DNA from: Megalopta genalis | Taxonomy: Eukaryota > Arthropoda > Insecta > Hymenoptera > Halictidae | Length of the DNA stretch: 64,000 nucleotides | Assembly (NCBI RefSeq): GCF_051020955.1 | Contig: NW_027476094.1 | Span: 1,474,501-1,538,500, forward strand | Direction of reading: 5' to 3' | Shown: positions 11,863 through 27,368 of the stretch, one piece after another | Position numbering within the stretch: position 1 is the first letter of the stretch | Layout of the letters: the number at the start of each line of letters is the position of its first letter | Translations under genes and position numbers: made by a program | The notes under the pieces: model-generated | Database searches by the model: none | What the model was told of the DNA's origin: nothing | Seen by the model: the letters and a program-made list of their open reading frames with translations, nothing else

Positions 11863-12143
11863 AAGAGCAACAAGAGCAACAAGAGCAACAAGAGCAACAA
11901 GAGTAACAAGAACAACAAGATCAACAAGAACAACAAGCACAACAAGAACAACAATGACAACAACAACAAGAACAACAAGGACAACAACAACAACAACAAG
12001 AACAACATGAACAGTAAGAACAACAAGAACAACAAGGAGAACAAGAACAACAAGAACAACAAGAACAACAAGAACAACAAGAACAACAAGAACAACAAGA
12101 ACAACAAGGACAACAACAACAATAACAACAAGAACAACAAGAA

Positions 12144-12174
<31 letters not shown>

Positions 12175-12669
12175 AAGAACAACAAGAACAACCGGAACAA
12201 CAAGAACAACCAGAACAACAACAACAAGAACAACTAAAACAACAACAACAAGAACAACAAGAATAACAAGAACAACAAGAACAACAAGGACAACAACAAC
12301 AACAACAAGAACTACAGGAACATCATGAACAGCAAAAACTACAAGAACAACAAGAACAACAAGAACAACAAGAACAAGAACAGCAAGAACAACAACAACA
12401 AGAAGAACAACATAAACAAGAACAACAACAACAACAAGAACAACAACAACAAGAACAACAACAACAACAACCAGAACAACAAGAACTACAACAGCAACAA
12501 GAGCAACAAGAACAAGATGAGCAACAAGAGCAACAAGAGCAACAAGAGCATCAAGGGCAACAAGAACAACATGAACAACAAGATCAACAAGAACGACAAG
12601 CACAACAAGAACAACAAGAACAACCTGAACAACATGAACAACAAGAACAACAAGAACAACAAGAACAGC

Positions 12670-13142
12670 AAGAACAACAACAACAAGAACAACAAAAACA
12701 AGAACAACAACAAGAACAACCAGAACGACAAGAACAACAAAAACAAGAACAACAAGAACATCAAGAACAACGAGAACAACAACAACATGAACAATAAGAA
12801 CATCAACAACCAGAACAACAAGAACAACAACAGCAACAAGAGCAACAAGAGCAATAAGAACAACAAGAACAACAAGAACAACAAGAACAACAAGAACAAC
12901 AAGAACAACAAGAACAACAAGAACAACAAGAACGGCAAGGACAACAACAACAACAACAACAACAACAAGAACAGAAAGAACAACAAGGACAACAAGAACA
13001 AGAACAGCAAGAGCAACAACAACAAGGACTACATGAACAACAACAACAAGAACAACAAGAACAACAACAACAGGAACAACAAGAACCACAACGACAAGAA
13101 CAACAACAACAAGAACAAAAAAAACAAGAACAACAAGAACAA

Positions 13143-13173
<31 letters not shown>

Positions 13174-14318
13174 AAGAGCAACAAGAACATCAAGAGCAAC
13201 AAGAGCAACAAGAGCAACAAGAGCAACAAGAACAACAAGAACAACAAGAATAACAAGAACAACAAGAACAACAAGAACAACAAGGACAACAACAACAACA
13301 ACAACAAGAGCAACAAGAACAGCATGACCAGCAAGAACAACAAGAACAACAAGAACAAGAACAGCAAGAAAAACAACAACAACAACAACAAAAATAAGAA
13401 CAACAACAACAACAAGAACAAGAACATGAACAACCGGAACAACAAGAACAACAAGAACAACTAGAAAAACAACAAGAAGAACAAGAAGAACAACAAGAAC
13501 AACAAGGACAACAACAACAACAACAACAAGGACAACAACAACAACAACAACAAGAACAACAAGATCAACATGAACAGTAAGAACAACAAGAACAACAAGA
13601 ACGACAAGAACGACAACGAGAACAACAAGAACAACAACGAGAACAACAAGTACAACAAGAGCAACCAGAGCAACCAGAGCAACAAGAACAACAAAAACAA
13701 CAAGAACAACAAAAACAACAAGAACAACAAGAACAACAAGAACAACAAGAACAACAAGAACAACAAGATCAACAAGATCAACAAGAACAACAAGAACAAC
13801 AAGAACAACAAGAACAACAAGAACAACAAGAACGACAAGAACAGCAAGAACAACAACAACAAGAACAACAAAAACAAGAACAACAACAAGAACAACCAGA
13901 ACAACAAGAACAACAAAAACAAGAACAACAAGAACATCAAGAACAACAAGAACAACAACAACATGAACAATAAGAACATCAACAACCAGAACAACAAGAA
14001 CAACAACAGCAACAAGAGCAACAAGAGCAACAAGAACAACAAGAACAACAAGAACAACAAGAACAACAAGAACAACAAGAACAACAAGAACAACAAGAAC
14101 AACAAGAACGGCAAGGACAACAACAACAACAACAACAACAACAAGAACAGAAAGAACAACAAGGACAACAAGAACAAGAACAGCAAGAGCAACAACAACA
14201 AGGACTACATGAACAACAACAACAAGAACAACAAGAACAACAAGAACAGGAACAACAAGAACCACAACGACAAGAACAACAACAACAAGAACAAAAAAAA
14301 CAAGAACAACAAGAACAA

Positions 14319-14349
<31 letters not shown>

Positions 14350-15003
14350 AAGAGCAACAAGAACATCAAGAGCAACAAGAGCAACAAGAGCAACAAGAGC
14401 AACAAGAACAACAAGAACAACAAGAATAACAAGAACAACAAGAACAACAAGGACAACAACAACAACAACAACAAGAGCAACAAGAACAGCATGACCAGCA
14501 AGAACAACAAGAACAACAAGAACAAGAACAGCAAGAAAAACAACAACAACAACAACAAAAATAAGAACAACAACAACAACAAGAACAAGAACATGAACAA
14601 CCGGAACAACAAGAACAACAAGAACAACTAGAAAAACAACAAGAAGAACAAGAAGAACAACAAGAACAACAAGGACAACAACAACAACAACAACAAGGAC
14701 AACAACAACAACAACAACAACAAGAACAACAAGATCAACATGAACAGTAAGAACAACAAGAACAACAAGAACGACAAGAACGACAACGAGAACAACAAGA
14801 ACAACAACGAGAACAACAAGTACAACAAGAGCAACCAGAGCAACCAGAGCAACAAGAACAACAAAAACAACAAGAACAACAAAAACAACAAGAACAACAA
14901 GAACAACAAGAACAACAAGAACAACAAGATCAACAAGATCAACAAGAACAACAAGAACAACAAGAACAACAAGAACAACAAGAACAACAAGAACAACAAG
15001 AAC
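12670..15003 (+). repeat. 1.2 kb subunits a and b in HOR I copy 2
   Basis: Counterpart of 2670-5028. Landmarks at 13029, 13461, 13570, 14205, 14628 and 14740 match 3034, 3499, 3605, 4231, 4654 and 4766. The extra stretch that lengthens subunit a in copy 1 is missing here, so subunits a and b are closer in length. The third subunit of this copy lies near 17,420-18,595. Confidence 0.83.
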
Positions 15004-15917
15004 GACAAGAACAACAAGAACAACCAGAACAAACAAGAACAACAAGAACAACAAGAACAACCAGAACAAACAAGAACAACAAGAACAACAAGAACAACCA
15101 GAACAAACAAGAACAACAAGAACAACAAGAACAACAAGAACAACCAGAACAAACAAGAACAACAAGAACAACAAGAAAAACAAGAAGGACAAGCCCCACA
15201 AGCCCAACAAGAGCAACAAGAGCAACAAATGCAACAAGAGCAACAAGAGCAACAAGAACAACAAGATCAACAAGAACAACAAGCACAACAAGAACAACAA
15301 GGACAACAACAACAACAACAACAAGAACAACATGAACAGTAAGAACAACAAGAACAACAAGAAGAACAAGTACAACAAGAACAACAAGAACAACAAGAAC
15401 AACAAGAACAAACAAGAACAACAAGAACAACAAGAACAACCAGAACAAACAAGAACAACAAGAACAACAAGAAAAACAAGAAGGACAAGCCCCACAAGCC
15501 CAACAAGAGCAACAAGAGCAACAAATGCAACAAGAGCAACAAGAGCAACAAGAACAACAAGATCAACAAGAACAACAAGCACAACAAGAACAACAAGGAC
15601 AACAACAACAACAACAACAACAAGAACAACATGAACAGTAAGAACAACAAGAACAACAAGAAGAACAAGTACAACAAGAACAACAAGAACAACAAGAACA
15701 ACAAGAACAACAAGGACAACAACAACAATAACAACAACAAGAACAGCAAGAGCAACAACAACAACAACAACAACAACAAGAACAACAACAACAACAAGAA
15801 CAACAAGAACAACAGGAACAACAAGAAAAACAAGAAAAACAAGAACAACAAGCCCAACAAGAGCAAAAACAGCAACAAGAGCAACAAGAACAACAAGAGC
15901 AACAAGAGCAACAAGAG

Positions 15918-15948
<31 letters not shown>

Positions 15949-17096
15949 AAGATCAACAAGAACAACAAGCACAACAAGAACAACAATGACAACAACAACA
16001 AGAACAACAATGACAACAACAACAACAACAACAAGAACAACATGAACAGTAAGAACAACAAGAACAACAAGGAGAACAAGAACAACAAGAACAACAAGAA
16101 CAACAAGAACAACAAGAACAACAAGAACAACAAGAACAACAAGGACAACAAGAACAACAAGAACAACAAGAACAACAAGAACAACAAGAACAACAACAAC
16201 AACAACAACAAGAACAACAAAAACAAGAACAACAACAACAACAAGAAGAAGAACAAGAAGAACAACAAGAACAACAAGAACAGCAAGAGCAACAACAACA
16301 ACAACATCAACAAGAACAACAAGAACAGCAAGAACAACAAGAACAACAAGAACAACAAGAACAACAAGAACAACAAGAACAGCAAGAACAACAACAACAA
16401 GAACAACAAAAACAAGAGCAACTACAAGAACAACAAGAACAACAACAAGAACAACCAGAACAACAAGAACAACAAAAACAAGAACAACAAGAACATCAAG
16501 AACAACAAGAACAACAACAACAAGTGCAACAAGAACAACAAAAACAACAACAACAACCAGAACAACAAGAACTACAACAGCAACAAGAGCAACAAGAACA
16601 AGATGAGCAACAACAGCAACAAGAGCAACAAGAGCATCAAGGGCAACAAGAACAACATGAACAACAAGATCAACAAGAACGACAAGCACAACAAGAACAA
16701 CAAGAACAACCTGAACAACATGAACAACAAGAACAACAAGAACAACAAGGACAGCAAGAGCAACAACAACAACAACAAGAAGAACAACAACAACAAGAAC
16801 AACAACAACAACAAGAACAACAAGAACAACAAGAACAACAAGAACAACAAGAAAAACAAGAACAACAAGCCCAACAAGAGCAAAAACAGCAACAAGAGCA
16901 ACAAGAGCAACAAGAGCAACAAGAGCACCAAGAACAACAAGAACAACAAGAACAAAAACAGCAACAAGAGCAACAGGAGCAACAAGAGCAACAAGAGCAC
17001 CAAGAACAACAAGAACAACAAGAACAACAAGAACAACTAGAACAACAAGAACAACAAGAACAACAAGAAGAACAAGAACAGCAAGAACAAGAAGAA

Positions 17097-17127
<31 letters not shown>

Positions 17128-17903
17128 AAGAACAACAAGAACGACCGGAACAACAAGAACAACAAGAACAACCAGAACAACAACAACAAGAACAACAAGA
17201 ACAACGACAACAACAACAACAACAACAAGGACAAAAACAACAACAACAACAACAAGATCAACTAGAACAACAAGAACAACAAGAACAACAAGAACAACAA
17301 GAACAACAAGAACAACAAGGACAACAACAACAAGGACAACAACAACAACAACAAGATCAACTAGAACAACAAGAACAACAAGAACAACAAGAACAACAAG
17401 AACAACAAGAACAACAAGAACGACAAGAACAGCAAGAACAACAACAACAAGAACAACAAAAACAAGAACAACAACAAGAACAACCAGAACAACAAGAACA
17501 ACAAAAACAAGAACAACAAGAACATCAAGAACAACAAGAACAACAACAACATGAACAATAAGAACATCAACAACCAGAACAACAAGAACAACAACAGCAA
17601 CAATAGCAACAAGAGCAACAAGAACAACAAGAACAACAAGAACAACAAGAACAACAAGAACAACAAGAACAACAAGAACAACAAGAACAACAAGAACGGC
17701 AAAGACAACAACAACAACAACAACAGCAAGAACAGAAAGAACAACAAGGACAACAAGAACAAGAACAGCAAGAGCAACAACAACAAGGACTACATGAACA
17801 ACAACAACAAGAACAACAAGAACAACAAGAACAGGAACAACAAGAACCACAACGACAAGAACAACAACAACAAGAACAAAAAAAACAAGAACAACAAGAA
17901 CAA

Positions 17904-17934
<31 letters not shown>

Positions 17935-19542
17935 AAGAGCAACAAGAACATCAAGAGCAACAAGAGCAACAAGAGCAACAAGAGCAACAAGAACAACAAG
18001 AACAACAAGAATAACAAGAACAACAAGAACAACAAGGACAACAACAACAACAACAACAAGAGCAACAAGAACAGCATGACCAGCAAGAACAACAAGAACA
18101 ACAAGAACAAGAACAGCAAGAAAAACAACAACAACAACAACAAAAATAAGAACAACAACAACAACAAGAACAAGAACATGAACAACCGGAACAACAAGAA
18201 CAACAAGAACAACTAGAAAAACAACAAGAAGAACAAGAAGAACAACAAGAACAACAAGGACAACAACAACAACAACAAGGACAACAACAACAACAACAAC
18301 AACAAGAACAACAAGATCAACATGAACAGTAAGAACAACAAGAACAACAAGAACGACAAGAACGACAACGAGAACAACAAGAACAACAACGAGAACAACA
18401 AGTACAACAAGAGCAACCAGAGCAACCAGAGCAACAAGAACAACAAAAACAACAAGAACAACAAAAACAACAAGAACAACAAGAACAACAAGAACAACAA
18501 GAACAACAAGATCAACAAGATCAACAAGAACAACAAGAACAACAAGAACAACAAGAACAACAAGAACAACAAGAACAACAAGAACGACAAGAACAACAAG
18601 AACAACCAGAACAAACAAGAACAACAAGAACAACAAGAACAACCAGAACAAACAAGAACAACAAGAACAACAAGAACAACCAGAACAAACAAGAACAACA
18701 AGAACAACAAGAACAACAAGAACAACCAGAACAAACAAGAACAACAAGAACAACAAGAACAACAAGAACAACCAGAACAAACAAGAACAACAAGAACAAC
18801 AAGAAAAACAAGAAGGACAAGCCCCACAAGCCCAACAAGAGCAACAAGAGCAACAAATGCAACAAGAGCAACAAGAGCAACAAGAACAACAAGATCAACA
18901 AGAACAACAAGCACAACAAGAACAACAAGGACAACAATAACAACAACAACAAGAACAACATGAACAGTAAGAACAACAAGAACAACAAGAAGAACAAGTA
19001 CAACAAGAACAACAAGAACAACAAGAACAACAAGAACAAACAAGAACAACAAGAACAACAAGAACAACCAGAACAAACAAGAACAACAAGAACAACAAGA
19101 AAAACAAGAAGGACAAGCCCCACAAGCCCAACAAGAGCAACAAGAGCAACAAATGCAACAAGAGCAACAAGAGCAACAAGAACAACAAGATCAACAAGAA
19201 CAACAAGCACAACAAGAACAACAAGGACAACAACAACAACAACAACAACAAGAACAACATGAACAGTAAGAACAACAAGAACAACAAGAAGAACAAGTAC
19301 AACAAGAACAACAAGAACAACAAGAACAACAAGAACAACAAGGACAACAACAACAATAACAACAACAAGAACAGCAAGAGCAACAACAACAACAACAACA
19401 ACAAGAACAACAACAACAACAAGAACAACAAGAACAACAGGAACAACAAGAAAAACAAGAAAAACAAGAACAACAAGCCCAACAAGAGCAAAAACAGCAA
19501 CAAGAGCAACAAGAACAACAAGAGCAACAAGAGCAACAAGAG

Positions 19543-19573
<31 letters not shown>

Positions 19574-20703
19574 AAGATCAACAAGAACAACAAGCACAAC
19601 AAGAACAACAATGACAACAACAACAAGAACAACAATGACAACAACAACAACAACAACAAGAACAACATGAACAGTAAGAACAACAACAACAACAAGAACA
19701 ACAAGAACAACATGAACAGTAAGAACAACAAGAACAACAAGGAGAACAAGAACAACAAGAACAACAAGGACAACAAGAACAACAAGAACAACAAGAACAA
19801 CAAGAACAACAAGAACAACAAGAACAACAAGAACAACAAGAACAACAAGAACAACAAGAACAACAAGAACAACAACAACAACAAGAAGAAGAACAAGAAG
19901 AACAACAAGAACAACAAGAACAGCAAGAGCAACAACAACAACAACATCAACAAGAACAACAAGAACAGCAAGAACAACAAGAACAACAAGAACAACAAGA
20001 ACAACAAGAACAACAAGAACAGCAAGAACAACAACAACAAGAACAACAAAAACAAGAGCAACTACAAGAACAACAAGAACAACAACAAGAACAACCAGAA
20101 CAACAAGAACAACAAGAACAACAACAACAAGTGCAACAAGAACAACAAAAACAACAACAACAACCAGAACAACAAGAACTACAACAGCAACAAGAGCAAC
20201 AAGAACAAGATGAGCAACAACAGCAACAAGAGCAACAAGAGCATCAAGGGCAACAAGAACAACATGAACAACAAGATCAACAAGAACGACAAGCACAACA
20301 AGAACAACAAGAACAACCTGAACAACATGAACAACAAGAACAACAAGAACAACAAGGACAGCAAGAGCAACAACAACAACAACAAGAAGAACAACAACAA
20401 CAAGAACAACAACAACAACAAGAACAACAAGAACAACAAGAACAACAAGAACAACAAGAAAAACAAGAACAACAAGCCCAACAAGAGCAAAAACAGCAAC
20501 AAGAGCAACAAGAGCAACAAGAGCAACAAGAGCACCAAGAACAACAAGAACAACAAGAACAAAAACAGCAACAAGAGCAACAGGAGCAACAAGAGCAACA
20601 AGAGCACCAAGAACAACAAGAACAACAAGAACAACAAGAACAACTAGAACAACAAGAACAACAAGAACAACAAGAAGAACAAGAACAGCAAGAACAAGAA
20701 GAA

Positions 20704-20734
<31 letters not shown>

Positions 20735-21341
20735 AAGAACAACAAGAACAACCGGAACAACAAGAACAACAAGAACAACCAGAACAACAACAACAAGAAC
20801 AACAAGAACAACGACAACAACAACAACAACAACAAGGACAACAACAACAACAACAACAACAAGATCAACTAGAACAACAAGAACAACAAGAACAACAAGA
20901 ACAACAAGAACAACAAGAACAACAAGGACAACAAGGACAACAACAACAAGGACAACAACAACAACAACAACAACAAGATCAACTAGAACAACAAGAACAA
21001 CAAGAACAACAAGAACAACCAGAACAACAAGAACAACAAGATCAACAAGATCAACAAGAACAACAAGAACAACAAGAACAACAAGAACAACAAGAACAAC
21101 AAGAACATCCAGAACAAACAAGAACAACAAGAACAACAAGAACAACAAGAACAACCAGAACAAACAAGAACAACAAGAACAACAAGAAAAACAAGATCAA
21201 CAAGAACAACAAGAACAACAAGAACAACAAGGACAACAACAACAAGAACAACAAGGACAACAACAACAACAACAAGAACAACATGAACAGTAAGAACAAC
21301 AAGAACAACAAGAACAACAAGAACAACAAGAAGAACAAGTA

Positions 21342-21372
<31 letters not shown>

Positions 21373-21591
21373 AAGAGCAACAAGAGCAACAAGAGCAACA
21401 AGAGCAACAAGAGTAACAAGAACAACAAGATCAACAAGAACAACAAGCACAACAAGAACAACAATGACAACAACAACAAGAACAACAAGGACAACAACAA
21501 CAACAACAAGAACAACATGAACAGTAAGAACAACAAGAACAACAAGGAGTACAAGAACAACAAGAACAACAAGAACAACAAGAACAACAAG

Positions 21592-21734
21592 AACAACAAG
21601 AACAACAAGAACAACAAGAAGAAGAACAGCAAGAACAACAACAACAGGAACAACAAAAACAAGAACAACAACAACAACAAGAACAACAACAACAGGAACA
21701 ACAAGAACAACAAGAACAACAAGAACAACAGGGA

Positions 21735-21765
<31 letters not shown>

Positions 21766-23538
21766 AACGAGAAAAACAAGAACAACAAGATAAACAAGAA
21801 CAACAAGAACAACATGCACAACAAGAACAACAAGAACAACAAGAACAACAAGAACAACAAGAGCATCAAGGGCAACAAGAACAACATGAACAACAAGATC
21901 AACAAGAACGACAAGCACAACAAGAACAACAAGAACAACCTGAACAACATGAACAACAAGAACAACAAGAACAACAAGGACAACAACAACAATAACAACA
22001 AGAACAACGAGAACAACGAGAACAACGAGAACAACGAGAACAACGAGAACAACGAGAACAACGAGAACAACGAGAACAACGAGATCAAGGAGAACAACAA
22101 GAACAACGAGAACAACAAGATCAACAAGAACAACAAGATCAACAAAAACAAATAGAACAACAAGAACAACAAGAACAAGAAGAACAACAAGAACAACAAG
22201 AAGAACAAGAAGAACAACAAGAGCAACAAGAACAACAAGAACAACAAGAACAACAAGGACAACAAGAACAGCAAGAACAACAAGAACAACAAGAACAACA
22301 AGAAGAACAACAAGAACAACAACAAGAACAACAACAACAACAACTAGAACAACAAGAACAACAAGAACAACAAGAGTAACAGGAGCAACAAGAGCAACAA
22401 GACCAACAAGAACAACAAGAGCAACAAGAGCAACAAGAGCAACAAGAGCAACAAGTGCAACAAGAGCAACAAGAACAACAAGATCAACAAGAACAACAAG
22501 CACAACAAGAACAACAATGACAACAACAACAAGAACAACAAGGACAACAACAACAACAACAAGAACAACATGAACAGTAAGAACAACAAGAACAACAAGG
22601 AGAACAAGAACAACAAGAACAACAAGAACAACAAGAACAAGAACAACAAGAACAACAAGAACAACAAGGACAACAACAACAATAACAACAAGAACAACAA
22701 GAACAACAAGAACAACAAGAACAACCGGAACAACAAGAACAACCAGAACAACAACAACAACAAGAACAACTAAAACAACAACAACAAGAACAACAAGAAT
22801 AACAAGAACAACAAGAGCAACAAGGACAACAACAACAACAACAAGAACTACAGGAACATCATGAACAGCAAGAACAGCAAGAACAACAAGAACAACAAGA
22901 ACAAGAACAGCAAGAACAACAACAACAAGAAGAACAACAAAAACAAGAACAACAACAACAACTAGAACAACAAGAACAACAAGACAACATGAACAGCAAG
23001 AACAACAAGAACAACAAGAACAACAAGAACAACAAGAACAACAAGAAGAACAAGTACAACAAGAACAACAAGAACAAAAAGAACAAAAAAAACAACAAGA
23101 ACAACAAAAACAACAAGAACAACAAGAACAACAAGAACAACAAGAACAACAAGGACAACAACAACAAGAACAACAACAAGAACAACAAGAACAGCAAGAG
23201 CAACAACAACAACAACAACAAGAACAACAACAACAAGAACAACAACAACAACAACAAGAACAACAAGAACAACGAGAACAACAAGAAAAACAAGAACAAC
23301 AAGCCCAACAAGAGCAAAAACAGCAACAAGAGCAACAAGAGCAACAAGAGCACCAAGAACAACAAGAACAACAAGAACAAAACAGCAACAAGAGCAACAA
23401 GAGCAACAAGAGCAACAAGAGCAACAAGAGCACCAAGAACAACAAGAACAACAAGAACAACAAGAACAACAAGAACAACTAGAACAACAAGAACAACAAG
23501 AACAACAAGAAGAACAAGAACAGCAAGAACAAGAAGAA

Positions 23539-23569
<31 letters not shown>

Positions 23570-24124
23570 AACAACAACAACAACAACAACCAGAACAACA
23601 AGAACTACAACAGCAACAAGAGCAACAAGAGCAACAAGAGCATCAAGGGCAACAAGAACAACAAGATCAACAAGATCAACAAGAACGACAAGCACAACAA
23701 GAACAACAAGAACAACCTGAACAACATGAACAACAAGAACAACAAGAACAATAAGGACAACAACAACAATAACAACAAGAACAGCAAGAACAACAAGAAC
23801 AACAAGAGCAAGAACAGCAAGAACAACAAGAAGAACTACATGAACAACAACAACAAGAACAACAAGAACAACAACAACAACAACAGGAACAACAACAACA
23901 ACAACAACAACAAGAACAACAACATCAACATGAACAGTAAGAACAACAAGAACAACAACAACAACAGGAACAACAAGAACCACAACGACAAGAACGACAA
24001 CAACAAGAACAACAAAACCAAGAACATCAACAAGAACAACAAGAGCAAAAAGAACAACAAGAGCAACAAGAACAACAAGAACAACAAGATCAACAAGATC
24101 AACAAGAGCATCAAGGGCAACAAG
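21592..24124 (+). repeat. 2.53 kb sub-repeat, modules X and Y
   Basis: Module X (about 21,592-23,107) runs from GAAGAAGAACAGC through AAGATAAAC, ATGCACAAC, GAGCATCAAGGG, CCTGAAC, the AACAACGAG run, GATCAAGGAG, CAAATAG, CTAG, CAATGAC, the ATG word, CTAAAAC and CTACAGG to the ATGAACAGCAAG word at 22,989. Module Y (about 23,107-24,125) contains the CAAAACAGC word, GAGCACC words, CTACATG and a head-module fragment. X recurs at +2533, and in HOR II copy 2 the same step is 2530. The arrangement is X-Y-X within each HOR II unit. Confidence 0.85.
22003..22083 (+). repeat. AACAACGAG run, 9 copies
   Basis: Nine perfect copies of the variant 9-mer AACAACGAG, preceded by AATAACAACAAG and followed by ATCAAGGAG. 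It lies in module X of HOR II copy 1. Confidence 0.92.
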
Positions 24125-24267
24125 AACAACAAGAACAACAAGAACAACAAGAAGAAGAACAGCAAGAACAACAACAACAGGAACAACAAAAACAAGAACA
24201 ACAACAACAACAAGAACAACAACAACAGGAACAACAAGAACAACAAGAACAACAAGAACAACAAGGA

Positions 24268-24298
<31 letters not shown>

Positions 24299-24535
24299 AA
24301 CGAGAAAAACAAGAACAACAAGATAAACAAGAACAACAAGAACAACATGCACAACAAGAACAACAAGAACAACAAGAACAACAAGAACAACAAGAGCATC
24401 AAGGGCAACAAGAACAACATGAACAACAAGATCAACAAGAACGACAAGCACAACAAGAACAACAAGAACAACCTGAACAACATGAACAACAAGAACAACA
24501 AGAACAACAAGGACAACAACAACAATAACAACAAG

Positions 24536-24616
24536 AACAACGAGAACAACGAGAACAACGAGAACAACGAGAACAACGAGAACAACGAGAACAACGAGAA
24601 CAACGAGAACAACGAG
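24536..24616 (+). repeat. AACAACGAG run, 9 copies
   Basis: Nine copies with the same flanks as the run at 22,003, located 2533 bases downstream in the second X module of HOR II copy 1. Confidence 0.92.
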
Positions 24617-26167
24617 ATCAAGGAGAACAACAAGAACAACGAGAACAACAAGATCAACAAGAACAACAAGATCAACAAAAACAAATAGAACAACAAGAAC
24701 AACAAGAACAAGAAGAACAACAAGAACAACAAGAAGAACAAGAAGAACAACAAGAGCAACAAGAACAACAAGAACAACAAGAACAACAAGGACAACAAGA
24801 ACAGCAAGAACAACAAGAACAACAAGAACAACAAGAAGAACAACAAGAACAACAACAAGAACAACAACAACAACAACTAGAACAACAAGAACAACAAGAA
24901 CAACAAGAGTAACAGGAGCAACAAGAGCAACAAGACCAACAAGAACAACAAGAGCAACAAGAGCAACAAGAGCAACAAGAGCAACAAGAGCAACAAGAGC
25001 AACAAGAACAACAAGATCAACAAGAACAACAAGCACAACAAGAACAACAATGACAACAACAACAAGAACAACAAGGACAACAACAACAACAACAAGAACA
25101 ACATGAACAGTAAGAACAACAAGAACAACAAGGAGAACAAGAACAACAAGAACAACAAGAACAACAAGAACAAGAACAACAAGAACAACAAGAACAACAA
25201 GGACAACAACAACAATAACAACAAGAACAACAAGAACAACAAGAACAACAAGAACAACCGGAACAACAAGAACAACCAGAACAACAACAACAACAAGAAC
25301 AACTAAAACAACAACAACAAGAACAACAAGAATAACAAGAACAACAAGAGCAACAAGGACAACAACAACAACAACAAGAACTACAGGAACATCATGAACA
25401 GCAAGAACAGCAAGAACAACAAGAACAACAAGAACAAGAACAGCAAGAACAACAACAACAAGAAGAACAACAAAAACAAGAACAACAACAACAACTAGAA
25501 CAACAAGAACAACAAGACAACATGAACAGCAAGAACAACAAGAACAACAAGAACAACAAGAACAACAAGAACAACAAGAAGAACAAGTACAACAAGAACA
25601 ACAAGAACAAAAAGAACAAAAAAAACAACAAGAACAACAAGAACAACAAGAACAACAAGAACAAACAAGAACAACAAGAACAACAAGAACAACCAGAACA
25701 AACAAGAACAACAAGAACAACAAGAAAAACAAGAAGGACAAGCCCCACAAGCCCAACAAGAGCAACAAGAGCAACAAATGCAACAAGAGCAACAAGAGCA
25801 ACAAGAACAACAAGATCAACAAGAACAACAAGCACAACAAGAACAACAAGGACAACAACAACAACAACAACAACAAGAACAACATGAACAGTAAGAACAA
25901 CAAGAACAACAAGAAGAACAAGTACAACAAGAACAACAAGAACAACAAGAACAACAAGAACAACAAGGACAACAACAACAATAACAACAACAAGAACAGC
26001 AAGAGCAACAACAACAACAACAACAACAAGAACAACAACAACAACAAGAACAACAAGAACAACAGGAACAACAAGAAAAACAAGAAAAACAAGAACAACA
26101 AGCCCAACAAGAGCAAAAACAGCAACAAGAGCAACAAGAACAACAAGAGCAACAAGAGCAACAAGAG

Positions 26168-26198
<31 letters not shown>

Positions 26199-27337
26199 AA
26201 GATCAACAAGAACAACAAGCACAACAAGAACAACAATGACAACAACAACAAGAACAACAATGACAACAACAACAACAACAACAAGAACAACATGAACAGT
26301 AAGAACAACAACAACAACAAGAACAACAAGAACAACATGAACAGTAAGAACAACAAGAACAACAAGGAGAACAAGAACAACAAGAACAACAAGGACAACA
26401 AGAACAACAAGAACAACAAGAACAACAAGAACAACAAGAACAACAAGAACAACAAGAACAACAAGAACAACAAGAACAACAAGAACAACAAGAACAACAA
26501 CAACAACAAGAAGAAGAACAAGAAGAACAACAAGAACAACAAGAACAGCAAGAGCAACAACAACAACAACATCAACAAGAACAACAAGAACAGCAAGAAC
26601 AACAAGAACAACAAGAACAACAAGAACAACAAGAACAACAAGAACAGCAAGAACAACAACAACAAGAACAACAAAAACAAGAGCAACTACAAGAACAACA
26701 AGAACAACAACAAGAACAACCAGAACAACAAGAACAACAAGAACAACAACAACAAGTGCAACAAGAACAACAAAAACAACAACAACAACCAGAACAACAA
26801 GAACTACAACAGCAACAAGAGCAACAAGAACAAGATGAGCAACAACAGCAACAAGAGCAACAAGAGCATCAAGGGCAACAAGAACAACATGAACAACAAG
26901 ATCAACAAGAACGACAAGCACAACAAGAACAACAAGAACAACCTGAACAACATGAACAACAAGAACAACAAGAACAACAAGGACAGCAAGAGCAACAACA
27001 ACAACAACAAGAAGAACAACAACAACAAGAACAACAACAACAACAAGAACAACAAGAACAACAAGAACAACAAGAACAACAAGAAAAACAAGAACAACAA
27101 GCCCAACAAGAGCAAAAACAGCAACAAGAGCAACAAGAGCAACAAGAGCAACAAGAGCAACAAGAGCACCAAGAACAACAAGAACAACAAGAACAAAAAC
27201 AGCAACAAGAGCAACAGGAGCAACAAGAGCAACAAGAGCACCAAGAACAACAAGAACAACAAGAACAACAAGAACAACTAGAACAACAAGAACAACAAGA
27301 ACAACAAGAAGAACAAGAACAGCAAGAACAAGAAGAA

Positions 27338-27368
<31 letters not shown>

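Larger units (their letters stand above)
9986..19025 (+). repeat. Higher-order repeat I, copy 2
   Basis: This is the second tandem copy of the ~9.98 kb unit, colinear with 1-9066 through all landmarks. Differences seen are mainly unit-number changes. For example, the pure 9-mer run is 18 units here against 15 in copy 1, and the segment matching 3034-3498 is 33 bp shorter. A substitution that marks the head module of copy 1 (AAA for AAG at base 71) is also present here at 10057, so the two copies share a recent ancestor. Near 19,025-19,055 the match to copy 1 ends, and the sequence passes directly into the 6.63 kb repeat family. Confidence 0.9.
19025..25649 (+). repeat. Higher-order repeat II, copy 1 (~6.63 kb)
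   Basis: Landmarks at 19259, 20131, 20644, 20983, 22344, 22570, 22989, 23605, 23726, 24877 and 25103 recur at 25884, 26756, 27278, 27617, 28978, 29204, 29623, 30236, 30357, 31508 and 31734. Offsets are 6625 to 6634, again differing only by multiples of three. The unit starts with HOR I-like sequence (GCCCC module and central block, 19,025-21,590). It then carries module X (21,592-23,107), module Y (23,107-24,125) and a second X (24,125-25,640). Confidence 0.9.

Noticed and set aside
1172..18780. Very long minus-strand open frames (LVV, FLL and SCC repeats)
   Set aside because: The 9-mer has no stop in any frame, opposing + frames are open over the same bases, and no non-repetitive domain, ribosome-binding context or codon bias is present.
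1..19025. The two 10 kb units as an assembly duplication of one locus
   Set aside because: The copies differ at several sites (15 against 18 pure units, CATGTCCAG near 8085, CAATGAGAAC near 8379, extra bases near 3300), so they are distinct, though long-read confirmation would still be useful.
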